A stretch of DNA of 64,000 bases, taken from contig NZ_CP012678.1 of assembly GCF_001298525.1 (NCBI RefSeq), positions 1,860,001 through 1,924,000 on the forward strand, read 5' to 3'. The notes below the pieces were generated by a model, which was given only the letters and a program-made list of their open reading frames with translations, had not been told where the DNA came from and did not search any database. Positions 1-8,852 of the stretch are shown in pieces (the stretch's first letter is position 1; each line of letters starts with the position of its first letter). The stretch comes from Psychrobacter urativorans. GTDB taxonomy: Bacteria > Pseudomonadota > Gammaproteobacteria > Pseudomonadales > Moraxellaceae. The position numbers and the translations under genes are program-made.

Positions 1-2
1 AA

Positions 3-956
3 AATACCAATCCTGAGCCGGTTGGCACACCCATGGTAACAGAGCAGCAAGCTGGTACAGGCGATAATAAAACGGTCGCCTCTAGTATTGAGCCTGCCTC
101 GTTGCGTATTGCAACCGGTGATGCGGGTGCATTATATGCTTGCCGTATGAACGTTGGTGATGAAACGCTAAAAACCACCGTCATGAACGCGATGAGCGCC
201 ACCTTTGGTGATGATGCGAATAAATGTAGAGCCGATGTTGATGGCAGCTTTGCCATGGATATGCCAGCCGCCGCCCAGCTGGCGTCTATTTTATCCATTA
301 TTAAAAGTGTTCCCAACGCCAGCATGGTGATTAAGGGTAATGAAATCACCGTTAATGCGCCAGATGCCACTACCTTGAAGAAGCTGGTTGCTGATTTGCA
401 AGCTGCTGCACCTGCGATGACTGTCATCGCTGAAAAACCATTAAACTTACAAAGTGAGGTTGATAACAGTATAGCTGCCGCTGGAACGGCGATGGATAAT
501 CTTGGTGCAAACCCAAGTCCACGTGATGTTGCGCGGGCATTAAGTCTACAAGTCGTCCACTTTGGCGTCGATGAAGCCGTTATTCCTGATGCTAATAAGC
601 GTCTGCTTGACCGTGCCGTTGCTTTAATGAAACAAGTGCCAGATATGAAGTTGATGATTATCGGTCATACCGATAAAACGGCTGACGCGGCTTATAATAT
701 GAAGTTATCACAAGAACGCGCGCAATCCATGAAAGATTACATGGTGTCGCAAGGTGCTGATCCTGCAAAACTCATGACCAAAGGTATGGGTGAAACAGAC
801 CCTATCGCTGACAACTCAACGGAGCAAGGTCGCTTCCGTAACCGCCGTATCGAATTTACGGTCTATGATGAATCTGCACAGAATAATAATGGGGTGGTGG
901 CAACGGTAGGCAATGAGTCAGGTATTGCACTTGACCCAAATGCCAACGCTCAATAA
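3..956 (+). CDS. OmpA-family outer-membrane/peptidoglycan-binding protein, 5' end missing
   Basis: The reading frame is open back to the left edge of the window, so the first ATG at 33 is probably internal and the true start and any signal peptide lie outside. The C-terminal third (about residues 175-283 counted from ATG 33) is an OmpA-like domain that binds peptidoglycan non-covalently: it holds IIGHTDKTADAAYN, the SQERAQSMKDYM helix, GMGETDP and a closing NRRIEF. The preceding part is Ala-rich and I do not recognise it beyond two possible small alpha/beta repeats. It probably links the outer membrane to the cell wall. A hairpin terminator follows about 45 bases after the stop. The family call is secure; a specific gene name is not possible. 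Confidence 0.85.
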   Translation, partial: NTNPEPVGTPMVTEQQAGTGDNKTVASSIEPASLRIATGDAGALYACRMNVGDETLKTTVMNAMSATFGDDANKCRADVDGSFAMDMPAAAQLASILSIIKSVPNASMVIKGNEITVNAPDATTLKKLVADLQAAAPAMTVIAEKPLNLQSEVDNSIAAAGTAMDNLGANPSPRDVARALSLQVVHFGVDEAVIPDANKRLLDRAVALMKQVPDMKLMIIGHTDKTADAAYNMKLSQERAQSMKDYMVSQGADPAKLMTKGMGETDPIADNSTEQGRFRNRRIEFTVYDESAQNNNGVVATVGNESGIALDPNANAQ

Positions 957-1002
957 AAATTATGTCTGAGTAACGCTTAGTTAATTAACTGGTATAAAAT
1001 TA

Positions 1003-1036
1003 AAAAACCGCATCTTATGAAAGGTGCGGTTTTTTA
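1003..1036. terminator. Bidirectional Rho-independent terminator
   Basis: An AACCGCATCTT / AAGGTGCGGTT hairpin with one imperfect pair is flanked by A and T runs. It lies between the convergent ends of the OmpA-family gene (+) and nagZ (-), and suits both strands. Confidence 0.8.
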
Positions 1037-1082
1037 TTTGGACAAGTTTTTGAGGGATAAATAAGCGACCACTAATAATGAA

Positions 1083-2168
1083 TTATTTATAGTTGGTTGG
1101 GTCTTTTAAGCCCGTATTATTATCTGTCGCTGCTGTATCCATTTGCGTCTCAAAAAATGTTTGCATGATATTATTTTTTGCCTGTTGCCAATGGTTAAAT
1201 TGCTGGCAAGTCGATTCCAAATCACCTTGCCACCTTGGAATTTGTCCGCACATCGTTTTAATGCGGTTTTGATTGGGATAAGGCAAGTCTTGCGCCGCTT
1301 TAGCCGCTTCGTGAGCCGCAATGCGGTCGTTACAGACCAATGCAATATCGCAGCCTGCGTTAATAGCGGCATGTACGCGTGCGCTAATGTCACCCGCCGC
1401 AGATGCACCTGCCATCGATAAATCGTCAGAGAACAATACACCATCGAATTTTAGCTGGTCTCGCAAGATATCTTGTAGCCAAATTTTAGAAAATCCTGCC
1501 GGCTTATTATCCACTTGCGAAAAAATAACGTGCGCGGGCATTAACGCATCAAGCCACGGCAGCGTTTGGATAAAGGGTTGCATATCATGCGCCATAAGCT
1601 CATCTAAACTACGCTCATCAATCGCTTCTGCGACGTGTGAGTCCGGTGCAATACCACCATGACCGGGGAAGTGCTTGCCCGTCGTTGCCATGCCTGCCGC
1701 CTTCATCCCGCGCATAAACTGCGACGATAACGCCACAATAATTTGCGGATCAGCATGAAAGCTACGATCACCAATCACTTGGCTGATACCATCAGTATCA
1801 AGCACGGGGGCAAAGCTGACATCTATCCCTACCGTCAATACTTCAGCTGCCATTAAATAGCCACAATCGTAAGCGCACGTTAGCGCTCGACTGGGATCTT
1901 GGTCAAATAATTTACCTAACTCACCCATTGCTGGTAACGGCGTAAAGCCTTTACGCAACCGTGCCACCCGTCCACCTTCTTGATCAACGCCGATGAGAAT
2001 ATCTGCATTATGATGGCGTATATGGTCACAGAGTTCGCGTACCTGAGCCGCATCTGCTACATTACGCGCAAATAATATCACGCCCCCAACCTGTGCTTGT
2101 TTGATTAAACTCACATCTTCAGTTGTCAGTGCGGTACTATCGATATCAATCATTAAGACGCCATACAT
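1083..2168 (-). CDS. nagZ: Beta-N-acetylhexosaminidase NagZ
   Basis: Glycoside hydrolase family 3 enzyme of the cytoplasm that removes N-acetylglucosamine from anhydro-muropeptides in peptidoglycan recycling. The 361 residues match the usual single-domain length. Visible motifs: GVDQEGGRVARL (60-71), the family signature KHFPGHG (165-171), the Asp-Ser-His dyad (176-178) that supplies the acid/base His, and the nucleophile Asp248 in FSDDLSM. The start MYGVLMIDID aligns with the usual NagZ N-terminus. It has no signal peptide, as expected. The C-terminal 25 residues are a loose extension rich in Asn, Thr and Asp. It stands alone, convergent with the OmpA-family gene and divergent from prc. Confidence 0.95.
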   Translation of the reverse strand: MYGVLMIDIDSTALTTEDVSLIKQAQVGGVILFARNVADAAQVRELCDHIRHHNADILIGVDQEGGRVARLRKGFTPLPAMGELGKLFDQDPSRALTCAYDCGYLMAAEVLTVGIDVSFAPVLDTDGISQVIGDRSFHADPQIIVALSSQFMRGMKAAGMATTGKHFPGHGGIAPDSHVAEAIDERSLDELMAHDMQPFIQTLPWLDALMPAHVIFSQVDNKPAGFSKIWLQDILRDQLKFDGVLFSDDLSMAGASAAGDISARVHAAINAGCDIALVCNDRIAAHEAAKAAQDLPYPNQNRIKTMCGQIPRWQGDLESTCQQFNHWQQAKNNIMQTFFETQMDTAATDNNTGLKDPTNYK

Positions 2169-2741
2169 CGCGTACTCTCCAGAGAATTATAGGGTCTAGT
2201 CAGCTTTACAATAACAGCACTGCAAAATAACAACAGCCACCCATTACCGTAAGCGATCTATTATGCCAGTTATTCATTCGTGAGCATAACAATGCGCATC
2301 ACTACGAGCTGATTGCTCATGAATAGCTTGGTAAAAAGTGACTAATTAAAGAGCGGCTAACTAAAGGGTGACTCATAAAATAGATATTTATCATCATATA
2401 ATAGCTACAGATAACAGCTATGACAGAAAGTTTGGTATATACCGATATCGTGTGTAAGATTGTTTATACAGATTGAGACAGTGCGGTATAAATAGTCATG
2501 ATAATATCGACTGCCTTTTAATATTAAATTGTCGGTGATATGTGCGCTTATTCGCACTTAGCTTAGACACCTATTATAATAACAATAATGCAAATTAATT
2601 TTATAACTTTATAGATTCACGTTTTTTTAATCTCTATAAATACAAACTGTAATCAACTATTTTTAAGTATCTTCGGTTTAATCGTACAATATTTTAATGG
2701 TACAACAATTTAACATCACAACTTAAAACAACTAGGTGTAT
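2169..2741. other. Intergenic region between divergent nagZ and prc
   Basis: AT-rich, with no convincing ORF or RNA gene. It must hold the promoters of nagZ and prc. A TACAAT -10-like hexamer near 2686 is the best prc candidate, but no good -35 is visible. The prc Shine-Dalgarno is CTAGGTG at 2732-2738. Confidence 0.4.
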
Positions 2742-4976
2742 ATGATGAAAAAACAACCCGCGCAGTGGTTACTCAGTGTGGCGTCAGTGGGCGTCGCTGG
2801 ACTTATTCTTACCCAAAGCTATGGTACTGCGGTGGCGAATACTGAAACCGGCAGCTTTGTCCAAACTCCTGAACAAAAACTGACCACGCGTCAAGTGGCA
2901 GCATTATTAGACCGTAGCCACTATTTAAATCAGCCCTTAGACAGCAAAATGGGCGCTGAGATTCTATCGATGTATATTGATAGTCTTGACCCCAATCACA
3001 CGCTATTTTTACAATCTGACGTTGATGAGTTTAAAAAGAAATATGCCAATGACTTTGGTAATCGTCTGAAACTTGGTGACTTGTCGGCTGGCATTGATGT
3101 TTTTGAACGCTATCGTAAACGCTCGAACGAGTATTTTGCCTTATCAAAAAAATTACTCAAAACCAAGATTAACTTGACCGGAAAAGACACTATTATCCTT
3201 GACCGCGAAAAACTGGGACATTTTAAAACCAAAAAAGAACAGCAAGACTACTGGACACGTCAGTTAAAGTTTCAGCTGATTAGTATTACGTTAGGTCAAG
3301 AAGACGAAAAGGCGAAAGAAAAAGTATTTTTAGACGATCCAGATATCACTCGTGGACAAGATTTGGTGCGTGATGATAAACGTACCCCGAGTGAGATTTT
3401 GCTTAATCGCTTGTCGCGTCAGCAAGAGCAAATGCAGCGTCTTAGTGATGATGAAGTGATGGAAACGGTGTTGAATACTGCCATGCTTACCTACGACCCG
3501 CATAGCAATTATTATGCCCCTGTGCAAGCAAATGAGCTACAGATTCAGTCAAGCTTACAGTTAGAAGGTATCGGGGTTTCTATCCGTCCTGACCGTAAAA
3601 ATCCAGACTATACGCGCATTGCAACTTTAGTAGAAGGTGGACCGGCATCGAAAGGCGGGCAGATTAAGCCGAATGATTTAATCATTAGTATTGCCAAAGA
3701 TGGTAAGAACATGACCGATGTGGTCGGTTGGTCGACGCGTGAAATTGTCGGTCTGATTCGTGGTAAACGTGGTACACCAGTGACGCTCAAAGTACGTCAG
3801 CCTAACGCGCCTGAAGCCAGTGCCCGTACGGTAACGGTGATACGCGATATCATTCAACAGGAAGAATCGGGCGTGACTCAGCGTGTGGTTGAAATTCAGC
3901 GTCCTAACATTGATGCCACGCCTAAGCGTATTGGCGTGCTTGAAATTCCAAGCTTTTATTTAAACTATCGCGCGCGTCGTAATGGCGAAGATTATCGCAG
4001 TGTCAGTATTGATACTGAAAAAGCATTAAAAGAATTAAACAAACAAAATATTGATGGTTTGGTGGTAGATTTACGCAACAATCCAGGTGGCTCGCTCGAT
4101 GAAGTTGCCAAAATGCTCGGTTTGTTTATCAAAAGTGGACCTTTAGTACAAATTCGTGATAACCGTGGCAATGTGCAAGTATTCCGTGATGATGATGGTG
4201 GTAAGCAACTATACGACGGTAAAATGGTCGTACTAACCAACTTAGCGTCCGCTTCGGCAAGTGAGATTTTTGCGGCCGCGATTCAAGATTATGGTCGTGG
4301 ATTGGTGGTCGGTAACACCACTACCGGTAAAGGTTCAGCACAAATTCAACTCGATAATCTAGCACTGGGATCAGCGACATTAACTCAGCGTAAATTCTAT
4401 CGTATCACTGGCGGTAGTACGCAGAATAAAGGCGTCGTTCCTGATGTTGAGCTGGTCAATATATATGATGATGCGACCTTTGGTGAACGTGCACAGAAAA
4501 AAGCGCTGCCTTGGGATACCATTAACACGTCACCGTATAAGCCTGAAGGTAAGTTTAGCGCCAATACCCTAGCGACACTGAATCAACAATCAAAAATTCG
4601 TCAGCAACAAAATCCACAGTTTGCTTATTTAAACGCCATTAACACCATTCGTGATATGGAAGATAGTAAAAAGCCCATTAATCTCGATATCAATAGTCGC
4701 CGTGCCAAGATGCATCTGGTTGAAAAGCGCTCATTAGAGGCTGAGAACCAACGTCTCAAAGCCACTGGTGAACGTCCTTATGCCAACTGGAATACGTATC
4801 AGGCGGCAATGGATGCGAAGTTTGAAGAACGTAGCCAAATGAAAGCGTTGGAACGTCCGCAGTTGCCAGAGGATGAAGCTTATATTAATGAAGCGGCTTA
4901 TCTGATGCTCAGTGCGGATTCAACAGTGACTGTCAGCCCTGAAGAGCAGCTTAAGCTCGCTGCGGCAAAAAAATAA
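2742..4976 (+). CDS. prc: Tail-specific C-terminal processing protease Prc (peptidase S41A)
   Basis: Periplasmic serine protease that trims or degrades proteins from their C-terminus, including envelope and cell-wall enzymes. The order is an export signal (about 1-33, MMKKQPAQW then a hydrophobic stretch), an N-terminal helical region, a PDZ domain (about 265-350) that binds C-termini, the S41 catalytic core, and a long C-terminal region. Ser505, Asp516 and Lys530, numbered from ATG 2742, have the 11 and 25 residue spacing of the Ser/Asp/Lys set of E. coli Prc, in SASASEIF and TTGKGSAQ. A GTG six bases upstream overlaps the Shine-Dalgarno, so ATG 2742 or 2745 is the better start. Length is slightly greater than E. 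coli Prc. The small RNA downstream appears to be a separate unit. Confidence 0.95.
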   Translation: MMKKQPAQWLLSVASVGVAGLILTQSYGTAVANTETGSFVQTPEQKLTTRQVAALLDRSHYLNQPLDSKMGAEILSMYIDSLDPNHTLFLQSDVDEFKKKYANDFGNRLKLGDLSAGIDVFERYRKRSNEYFALSKKLLKTKINLTGKDTIILDREKLGHFKTKKEQQDYWTRQLKFQLISITLGQEDEKAKEKVFLDDPDITRGQDLVRDDKRTPSEILLNRLSRQQEQMQRLSDDEVMETVLNTAMLTYDPHSNYYAPVQANELQIQSSLQLEGIGVSIRPDRKNPDYTRIATLVEGGPASKGGQIKPNDLIISIAKDGKNMTDVVGWSTREIVGLIRGKRGTPVTLKVRQPNAPEASARTVTVIRDIIQQEESGVTQRVVEIQRPNIDATPKRIGVLEIPSFYLNYRARRNGEDYRSVSIDTEKALKELNKQNIDGLVVDLRNNPGGSLDEVAKMLGLFIKSGPLVQIRDNRGNVQVFRDDDGGKQLYDGKMVVLTNLASASASEIFAAAIQDYGRGLVVGNTTTGKGSAQIQLDNLALGSATLTQRKFYRITGGSTQNKGVVPDVELVNIYDDATFGERAQKKALPWDTINTSPYKPEGKFSANTLATLNQQSKIRQQQNPQFAYLNAINTIRDMEDSKKPINLDINSRRAKMHLVEKRSLEAENQRLKATGERPYANWNTYQAAMDAKFEERSQMKALERPQLPEDEAYINEAAYLMLSADSTVTVSPEEQLKLAAAKK

Positions 4977-5002
4977 CAGGCAAATAGCTAGCAAATAGAA
5001 GG

Positions 5003-5020
5003 CGTAAGCATATGCTTACA
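5003..5020. promoter_or_regulatory. GacA-type upstream activating box
   Basis: CGTAAG-CATATG-CTTACA matches the GacA/UvrY box TGTAAG-N6-CTTACA at every defined position except the first. It is centred about 64 bases before the predicted transcription start at 5076, the distance seen for several pseudomonad rsm genes. The match is seen; binding by GacA is inferred. Confidence 0.7.
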
Positions 5021-5040
5021 CGCAATGACGCTACGACCTC

Positions 5041-5076
5041 TTACCAGCCGCCGACGAATCTGCGATGATAGCTTCA
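5041..5076 (+). promoter_or_regulatory. Predicted sigma-70 promoter of the Rsm-like RNA
   Basis: TTACCA (5041-5046), a 17-base spacer and GATGAT (5064-5069) with an extended TG at 5061-5062 fit a sigma-70 promoter, with 4 of 6 bases matching in each hexamer. This predicts a start near 5076, between the GacA-type box and the GGA hairpins. Confidence 0.55.
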
Positions 5077-5291
5077 CTGCACAATTTAATGATACTAGGG
5101 ATTGGTATTTATAAATTGCTTCAGGGATGAACTGCTTATCATGGATGATAAGGCTGGAAGCCTGTTAGTGACAACCGACCTCGGGATTAGGTCAGTTGTT
5201 ACATCAACAAGGATAGTGATACTATTATTATAGTATTGGATAGTGATAGTAATAAAAACCGTGTAACGCTTGCCGTTATACGGTTTTTTTA
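5076..5291 (+). ncRNA. Candidate RsmY/RsmZ/CsrB-type RNA that sequesters CsrA/RsmA
   Basis: A non-coding stretch after prc with seven GGA motifs (5099, 5125, 5143, 5156, 5184, 5211, 5238), five of them in hairpin loops. The hairpins are: ATACT/GGTAT with loop AGGGATT; TTCA/TGAA (5120-5131) with loop GGGA; a perfect 7-bp stem CTTATCA/TGATAAG (5135-5152) with loop TGGA; GGCT/AGCC with loop GGA; and a stem of about 14 bp (5168-5202) with loop CGGGATT. The last two GGA motifs lie in a repeated GGATAGTGAT (5211 and 5238) on either side of a perfect 7-bp AT hairpin. The unit ends in a strong terminator. RNAs of this class titrate the translational repressor CsrA/RsmA and are switched on by GacS/GacA, which fits the box at 5003-5020. 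No CsrA gene lies in the window. Exact 5' end and function are inferred. Confidence 0.75.
5254..5291 (+). terminator. Rho-independent terminator of the Rsm-like RNA
   Basis: AACCGTGTAACG/CGTTATACGGTT, a 12-bp stem with one imperfect pair and a short loop, is followed by seven T. Confidence 0.9.
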
Positions 5292-5390
5292 CGTTTGAGC
5301 AACTATTTTGCTTTGGTTAATAAAATGCGTTTGAGTGAGTACTTTGGTTTATTTTATCTCAATGACCGCCCATAAAAAATGATTGCCCAT

Positions 5391-5426
5391 AAAAAAAGCC
5401 AGTAGACGATGCTACTAGCTTTTTTA
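5391..5426 (-). terminator. Terminator downstream of slyD
   Basis: An AGCCAGTAG/CTACTAGCT hairpin with one mismatch has A and T runs on both sides. It lies about 85 bases beyond the slyD stop on the minus strand and could also stop read-through from the plus strand. Confidence 0.7.
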
Positions 5427-5510
5427 GGTTAAACGACGACACTCTACTCTTATAGTTAGTCGTCTGGTATTTAACACTTACTAACCATCATTTAACGAAT
5501 GGGGATAAAA

Positions 5511-5996
5511 TTAATGCTCAACGCCACCTGCACCATGAACATGACCATGGTTAAGTTCGTCTTCAGTAGCGCCACGTACTTCCTGAATTTCAACCTCAAA
5601 AGTCAGGCGCTTGCCTGCTAACGGATGGTTGGCATCAACGATAACTTCGTCATCAGTCACTTCAGTGACGGTTACTAGCATGACTTGACCGCCTGCTTCT
5701 GACTGAAACTGCATACCCGGTTGGATATCTTCAACGCCTTGGAAGTTGTCGCGTGGTACGTGTTGTACCGCTTGCGCTTGGTATTCGCCGTAACCGTCAG
5801 CAGGTTCAACGACAGCAGTGATGGTTTCGCCAGCTGATCTGCCTTCTAGTTGTTGCTCAAGACCAGGAATGATGTTGCTGTGACCATGCAGATAAGCCAA
5901 TGGCTGACCTTCTGGAGACTGGTCAAGGATATTGCCTTCGTCGTCTTTTAGGGTGTAATTAAATTTGACGGCAGTGTCTTTTGCGATAGTAGTCAT
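5511..5996 (-). CDS. slyD: FKBP-type peptidyl-prolyl isomerase, SlyD-like
   Basis: Cytoplasmic prolyl cis-trans isomerase and chaperone of 161 residues. The N-terminal FKBP half begins with the SlyD pattern (VKFNYTLKDDEGNILDQS; YLHGHSNIIPGLEQQLEG). The inserted chaperone (IF) flap follows at about 65-130, then FKBP closes with NHPLAGKRLTFEVEIQEV. The tail is short and carries four His (NHGHVHG, VEH), a reduced version of the metal-binding tail of E. coli SlyD, so nickel handling may be weaker. It has no signal peptide. It is divergent from the M61 peptidase gene. Confidence 0.9.
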   Translation of the reverse strand: MTTIAKDTAVKFNYTLKDDEGNILDQSPEGQPLAYLHGHSNIIPGLEQQLEGRSAGETITAVVEPADGYGEYQAQAVQHVPRDNFQGVEDIQPGMQFQSEAGGQVMLVTVTEVTDDEVIVDANHPLAGKRLTFEVEIQEVRGATEDELNHGHVHGAGGVEH

Positions 5997-6308
5997 AAAT
6001 TATCCTAAATATGTCGATATAAAAAATTAAATGCGGTTGCAATAAACCTAAAAAAGCCAATGATCAAGCCCAAAAGCCCTATTATCAGTCAATTATCATC
6101 AGTTTATTAGAGTAACTTTAGCAGTTAGCACCTTTAATTGCGATGGTATTAATAACTTTCAAGGTAAAAGTTATAAAAAATCATAATTAATATCAATATA
6201 GATAAAACTTTGCTAAATAAAGGTCATTATAGAGCGATGCCGATACTTAGTGCTGGTTGCGTTTTAGGGTGGGGGCTTTTACCATGATGATAAACATAAC
6301 GATAAGAG
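5997..6308. other. Intergenic region between divergent slyD and the M61 peptidase gene
   Basis: AT-rich stretch that must hold both promoters. No ORF, RNA gene or clear operator was found. Confidence 0.4.
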
Positions 6309-8276
6309 ATGACTATGACTCAAATAATTAAGCATTCTGCACACTTATCTACGAACGCGCACTCTACTGACATTCATTATTGTCTTAACTTCGAGCGCTT
6401 TTATGAGCATCTGATAGACGTCACACTGACTTTTACGGCTGATAGTGATACACCGCAGCTGTGGTTACCGGCATGGATTCCGGGCAGTTATTTGATGCGT
6501 GAATTTGCGCGTCATATTACAGCGGTGCACTATCAAATTACCGATAACAATGACAAGGATGGTGATAATAAGGATAGCAAATCCTACCGTGCCCAAAAAA
6601 TTGATAAGCATACGTGGCAATTACCAGAAGTAAAAACAGGGCAGGCAGTAACCGTCAATTATGAAGTGTATTGTTATGATTTATCGGTACGCACGGCTTA
6701 TGTCGATCAGCAGCGCTTGTATGGAAACTTTACTTCACTGGCATTAGCAGTGGAAGGACAGGAGCATTTACCGATACGTGTGAGTTTACTCGTACCAGCA
6801 GCATTTTTAGCGGATAAAAATGCAGACAATGTGGTGTTGGCATGTGGGCTAGAAGCTACTCATTTACGTAGCGTCAGTGAATACAGTGCTGGGCATGTCT
6901 ATGGACTGTATGCGCACAGTTATGAGCAGCTAATTGACCATCCGTTTGAGATTGCGATTCAAGATAGGTTTGATTTTATTATTCAAGATAATAAGCATCA
7001 AACGCTCAGCCATCGCTTTTTTATATCAGGCAAGCACAGTACAAATATGGGACGGCTACAGCAAGATGTGACGAAGATTTGCCAGACGTATCTGAACTGG
7101 TTGGGAGATGCGCCATTTAGTGACTATACCTTTATGACTTATGCGAGCGGCAACGATTATGGCGGCTTAGAGCATATTAATTCGACCAGTCTGATTACCC
7201 CGCGCCGTGACTTGCCCAGTATTGATGAGCCGCAATTGCCAAGCGCCAGTTATCAGAGATTTTTAGGGCTATGTAGTCATGAATATTTTCATGCGTGGTG
7301 GGTCAAAACGGTACGCCCCGATGTAATGTTAGATGTTGATTTGCGTAAAGAAGCTTTTACGCCACTACTTTGGGTATTTGAAGGCTTCACATCTTATATT
7401 GATGATTTTATGTTGCAAGCGTCTGGAGTGATTGATAAAGCCAGTTATCTGACCTTACTTGCCGACCAAATCAGCCGTTATTATCAAACTCACGGACGAG
7501 CCCATCAAAGCGTTGCTGAATCAAGTTTCGATGCGTGGATTAAACTCTATCGTAATGATGAAAATACCGGTAATGCAGGGATTAGTTATTATAATAAAGG
7601 TGCATTGGTGGCGTTGTGCTTGGATTTAACTTTAATGGAAAAAAGTGCCGGTCGCTATCGTTTATTTGACGTGGTTAAGGCGTTTTATGAACAAGCGAAA
7701 GCCAATGATAACTGCCGAATTGGTATTAGTAGCGCCGATATGGGCACGGTCATTGGGCAGTTTATGCCAGTAGCAGATTGGGAAGAATTTGAGCGTCGTT
7801 ATGTCAATGGGGTGGAGGAGCTGCCGTTAGAAAAATTGCTGACCGCCAATGGTATTAAAATCCATGCTGATATCAAAGACACGGCGGATAAACACGTCCC
7901 GTGGGGTATGCGCTGTAGTGAAACACCAGCTGGACTCAAAGTCAATCGCGTACAGCGTGACAGCATTGCCGCGAAAGCGGGAATATCTGCAAATGATGTG
8001 ATTGTTGCTATGGACGGTATCAAAGCAGATAGCAAACAATTAGCGTCTTTGAAAACGGCACAGCATGATATTGACTGTCATCTGTTCCGCCGTGATGAGC
8101 TGCTGCGTGTTACCGTTGCGCCCAATGCGGATAACGAAAAATCAAGTCTAACCCTGTCCTATCCTCATCAAATAAATTTGCGTTTAGCAAGGATGGATAG
8201 TGTGGCGACAAGTGAATCAAATCACCGAGGGTCTGCACAGGCATGGGAAGCGTGGCTTGATGTGATACATAAATGA
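6309..8276 (+). CDS. M61 family zinc aminopeptidase with C-terminal PDZ domain
   Basis: Glycyl-aminopeptidase-type metalloprotease. It has an N-terminal beta domain of the M61 type (about 20-190, including WIPGSYLMREFARHI), then the catalytic domain with zinc motif HEYFH (His324, Glu325, His328) and the third ligand Glu358 in FEGFTSYID. A PDZ domain follows at about 530-610 (RDSIAAKAGISANDVIVAMDG). I see no signal peptide, so it is probably cytoplasmic. A second in-frame ATG at 6315 lies 6 bases after AAGAG and is the better-placed start. The 655-residue length is normal for the family. Substrates are unknown. Confidence 0.88.
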   Translation: MTMTQIIKHSAHLSTNAHSTDIHYCLNFERFYEHLIDVTLTFTADSDTPQLWLPAWIPGSYLMREFARHITAVHYQITDNNDKDGDNKDSKSYRAQKIDKHTWQLPEVKTGQAVTVNYEVYCYDLSVRTAYVDQQRLYGNFTSLALAVEGQEHLPIRVSLLVPAAFLADKNADNVVLACGLEATHLRSVSEYSAGHVYGLYAHSYEQLIDHPFEIAIQDRFDFIIQDNKHQTLSHRFFISGKHSTNMGRLQQDVTKICQTYLNWLGDAPFSDYTFMTYASGNDYGGLEHINSTSLITPRRDLPSIDEPQLPSASYQRFLGLCSHEYFHAWWVKTVRPDVMLDVDLRKEAFTPLLWVFEGFTSYIDDFMLQASGVIDKASYLTLLADQISRYYQTHGRAHQSVAESSFDAWIKLYRNDENTGNAGISYYNKGALVALCLDLTLMEKSAGRYRLFDVVKAFYEQAKANDNCRIGISSADMGTVIGQFMPVADWEEFERRYVNGVEELPLEKLLTANGIKIHADIKDTADKHVPWGMRCSETPAGLKVNRVQRDSIAAKAGISANDVIVAMDGIKADSKQLASLKTAQHDIDCHLFRRDELLRVTVAPNADNEKSSLTLSYPHQINLRLARMDSVATSESNHRGSAQAWEAWLDVIHK

Positions 8277-8367
8277 TTGGGTTATGTGGTTACTCACTCG
8301 AGCGAAGCTTGTTAGGTATTGGAAATTTTAAAAAATTACTTTTCTAAAAATCCTAAGCAATAGTGAG

Positions 8368-8413
8368 AAGGGCATGAGTGGACTCCGTATCAATTGAGCT
8401 CATTCATGCCCTT
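8368..8413. repeat. Inverted repeat, possible terminator
   Basis: Perfect 10-base arms AAGGGCATGA / TCATGCCCTT surround a 26-base loop that can itself fold (GAGT/ACTC). It sits between the M61 gene and the convergent glutaredoxin-like gene. It lacks a T run, so a terminator role is only probable. Confidence 0.5.
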
Positions 8414-8428
8414 CATTTATCATCAATA

Positions 8429-8794
8429 TTAGCCAAAGCGTTGTTCTAAATAAGCAATAATATCATTGGATTCATACATCCACTGCACGTCACCGTTTTC
8501 TTCAATACGCAAACAAGGTACTTTGATACGCCCACCTTTCTCAGCAAGCTCACTGCGAAACTGCGGGTTGTTTTTTGCATCTCGAAGCTCAATAGGTGAA
8601 TTTAATTGATGCATACGACGACGTACTTTGACGCAAAAAGGACAAGATTGAAATTGATAGAGTGATAAATTTTTACATGCTGCATTGACGTCGGCTTGCT
8701 GTTCCTCAGTGCGTACCATTGCCTTACCTTGAGTTAATACACTCATAGCAGCAATGATGCGTCCTAAACCTTCTCTTATTAAACTAACTAACAT
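8429..8794 (-). CDS. Glutaredoxin-like thioredoxin-fold protein
   Basis: A 121-residue protein with a hydrophobic N-terminal helix (1-20), which may anchor it to the membrane, and a glutaredoxin/GST N-domain fold. Evidence is the redox motif CPFC (51-54), VPCL with the cis-proline (92-95), and the ESNDIIAYL helix at the end. It probably reduces disulfides using glutathione. I chose the start at 8794 because AGAGG sits just before that ATG; the longer reading frame to 8830 has no good ribosome site. A similar layout is common in Moraxellaceae and Pseudomonas proteins named glutaredoxin or GST N-terminal domain protein. Confidence 0.85.
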   Translation of the reverse strand: MLVSLIREGLGRIIAAMSVLTQGKAMVRTEEQQADVNAACKNLSLYQFQSCPFCVKVRRRMHQLNSPIELRDAKNNPQFRSELAEKGGRIKVPCLRIEENGDVQWMYESNDIIAYLEQRFG

Positions 8795-8852
8795 ATAGAC
8801 CTCTATGGATGGCATTTTGAATGATGACATCTTAAATTATGGTGTTTTGTAT

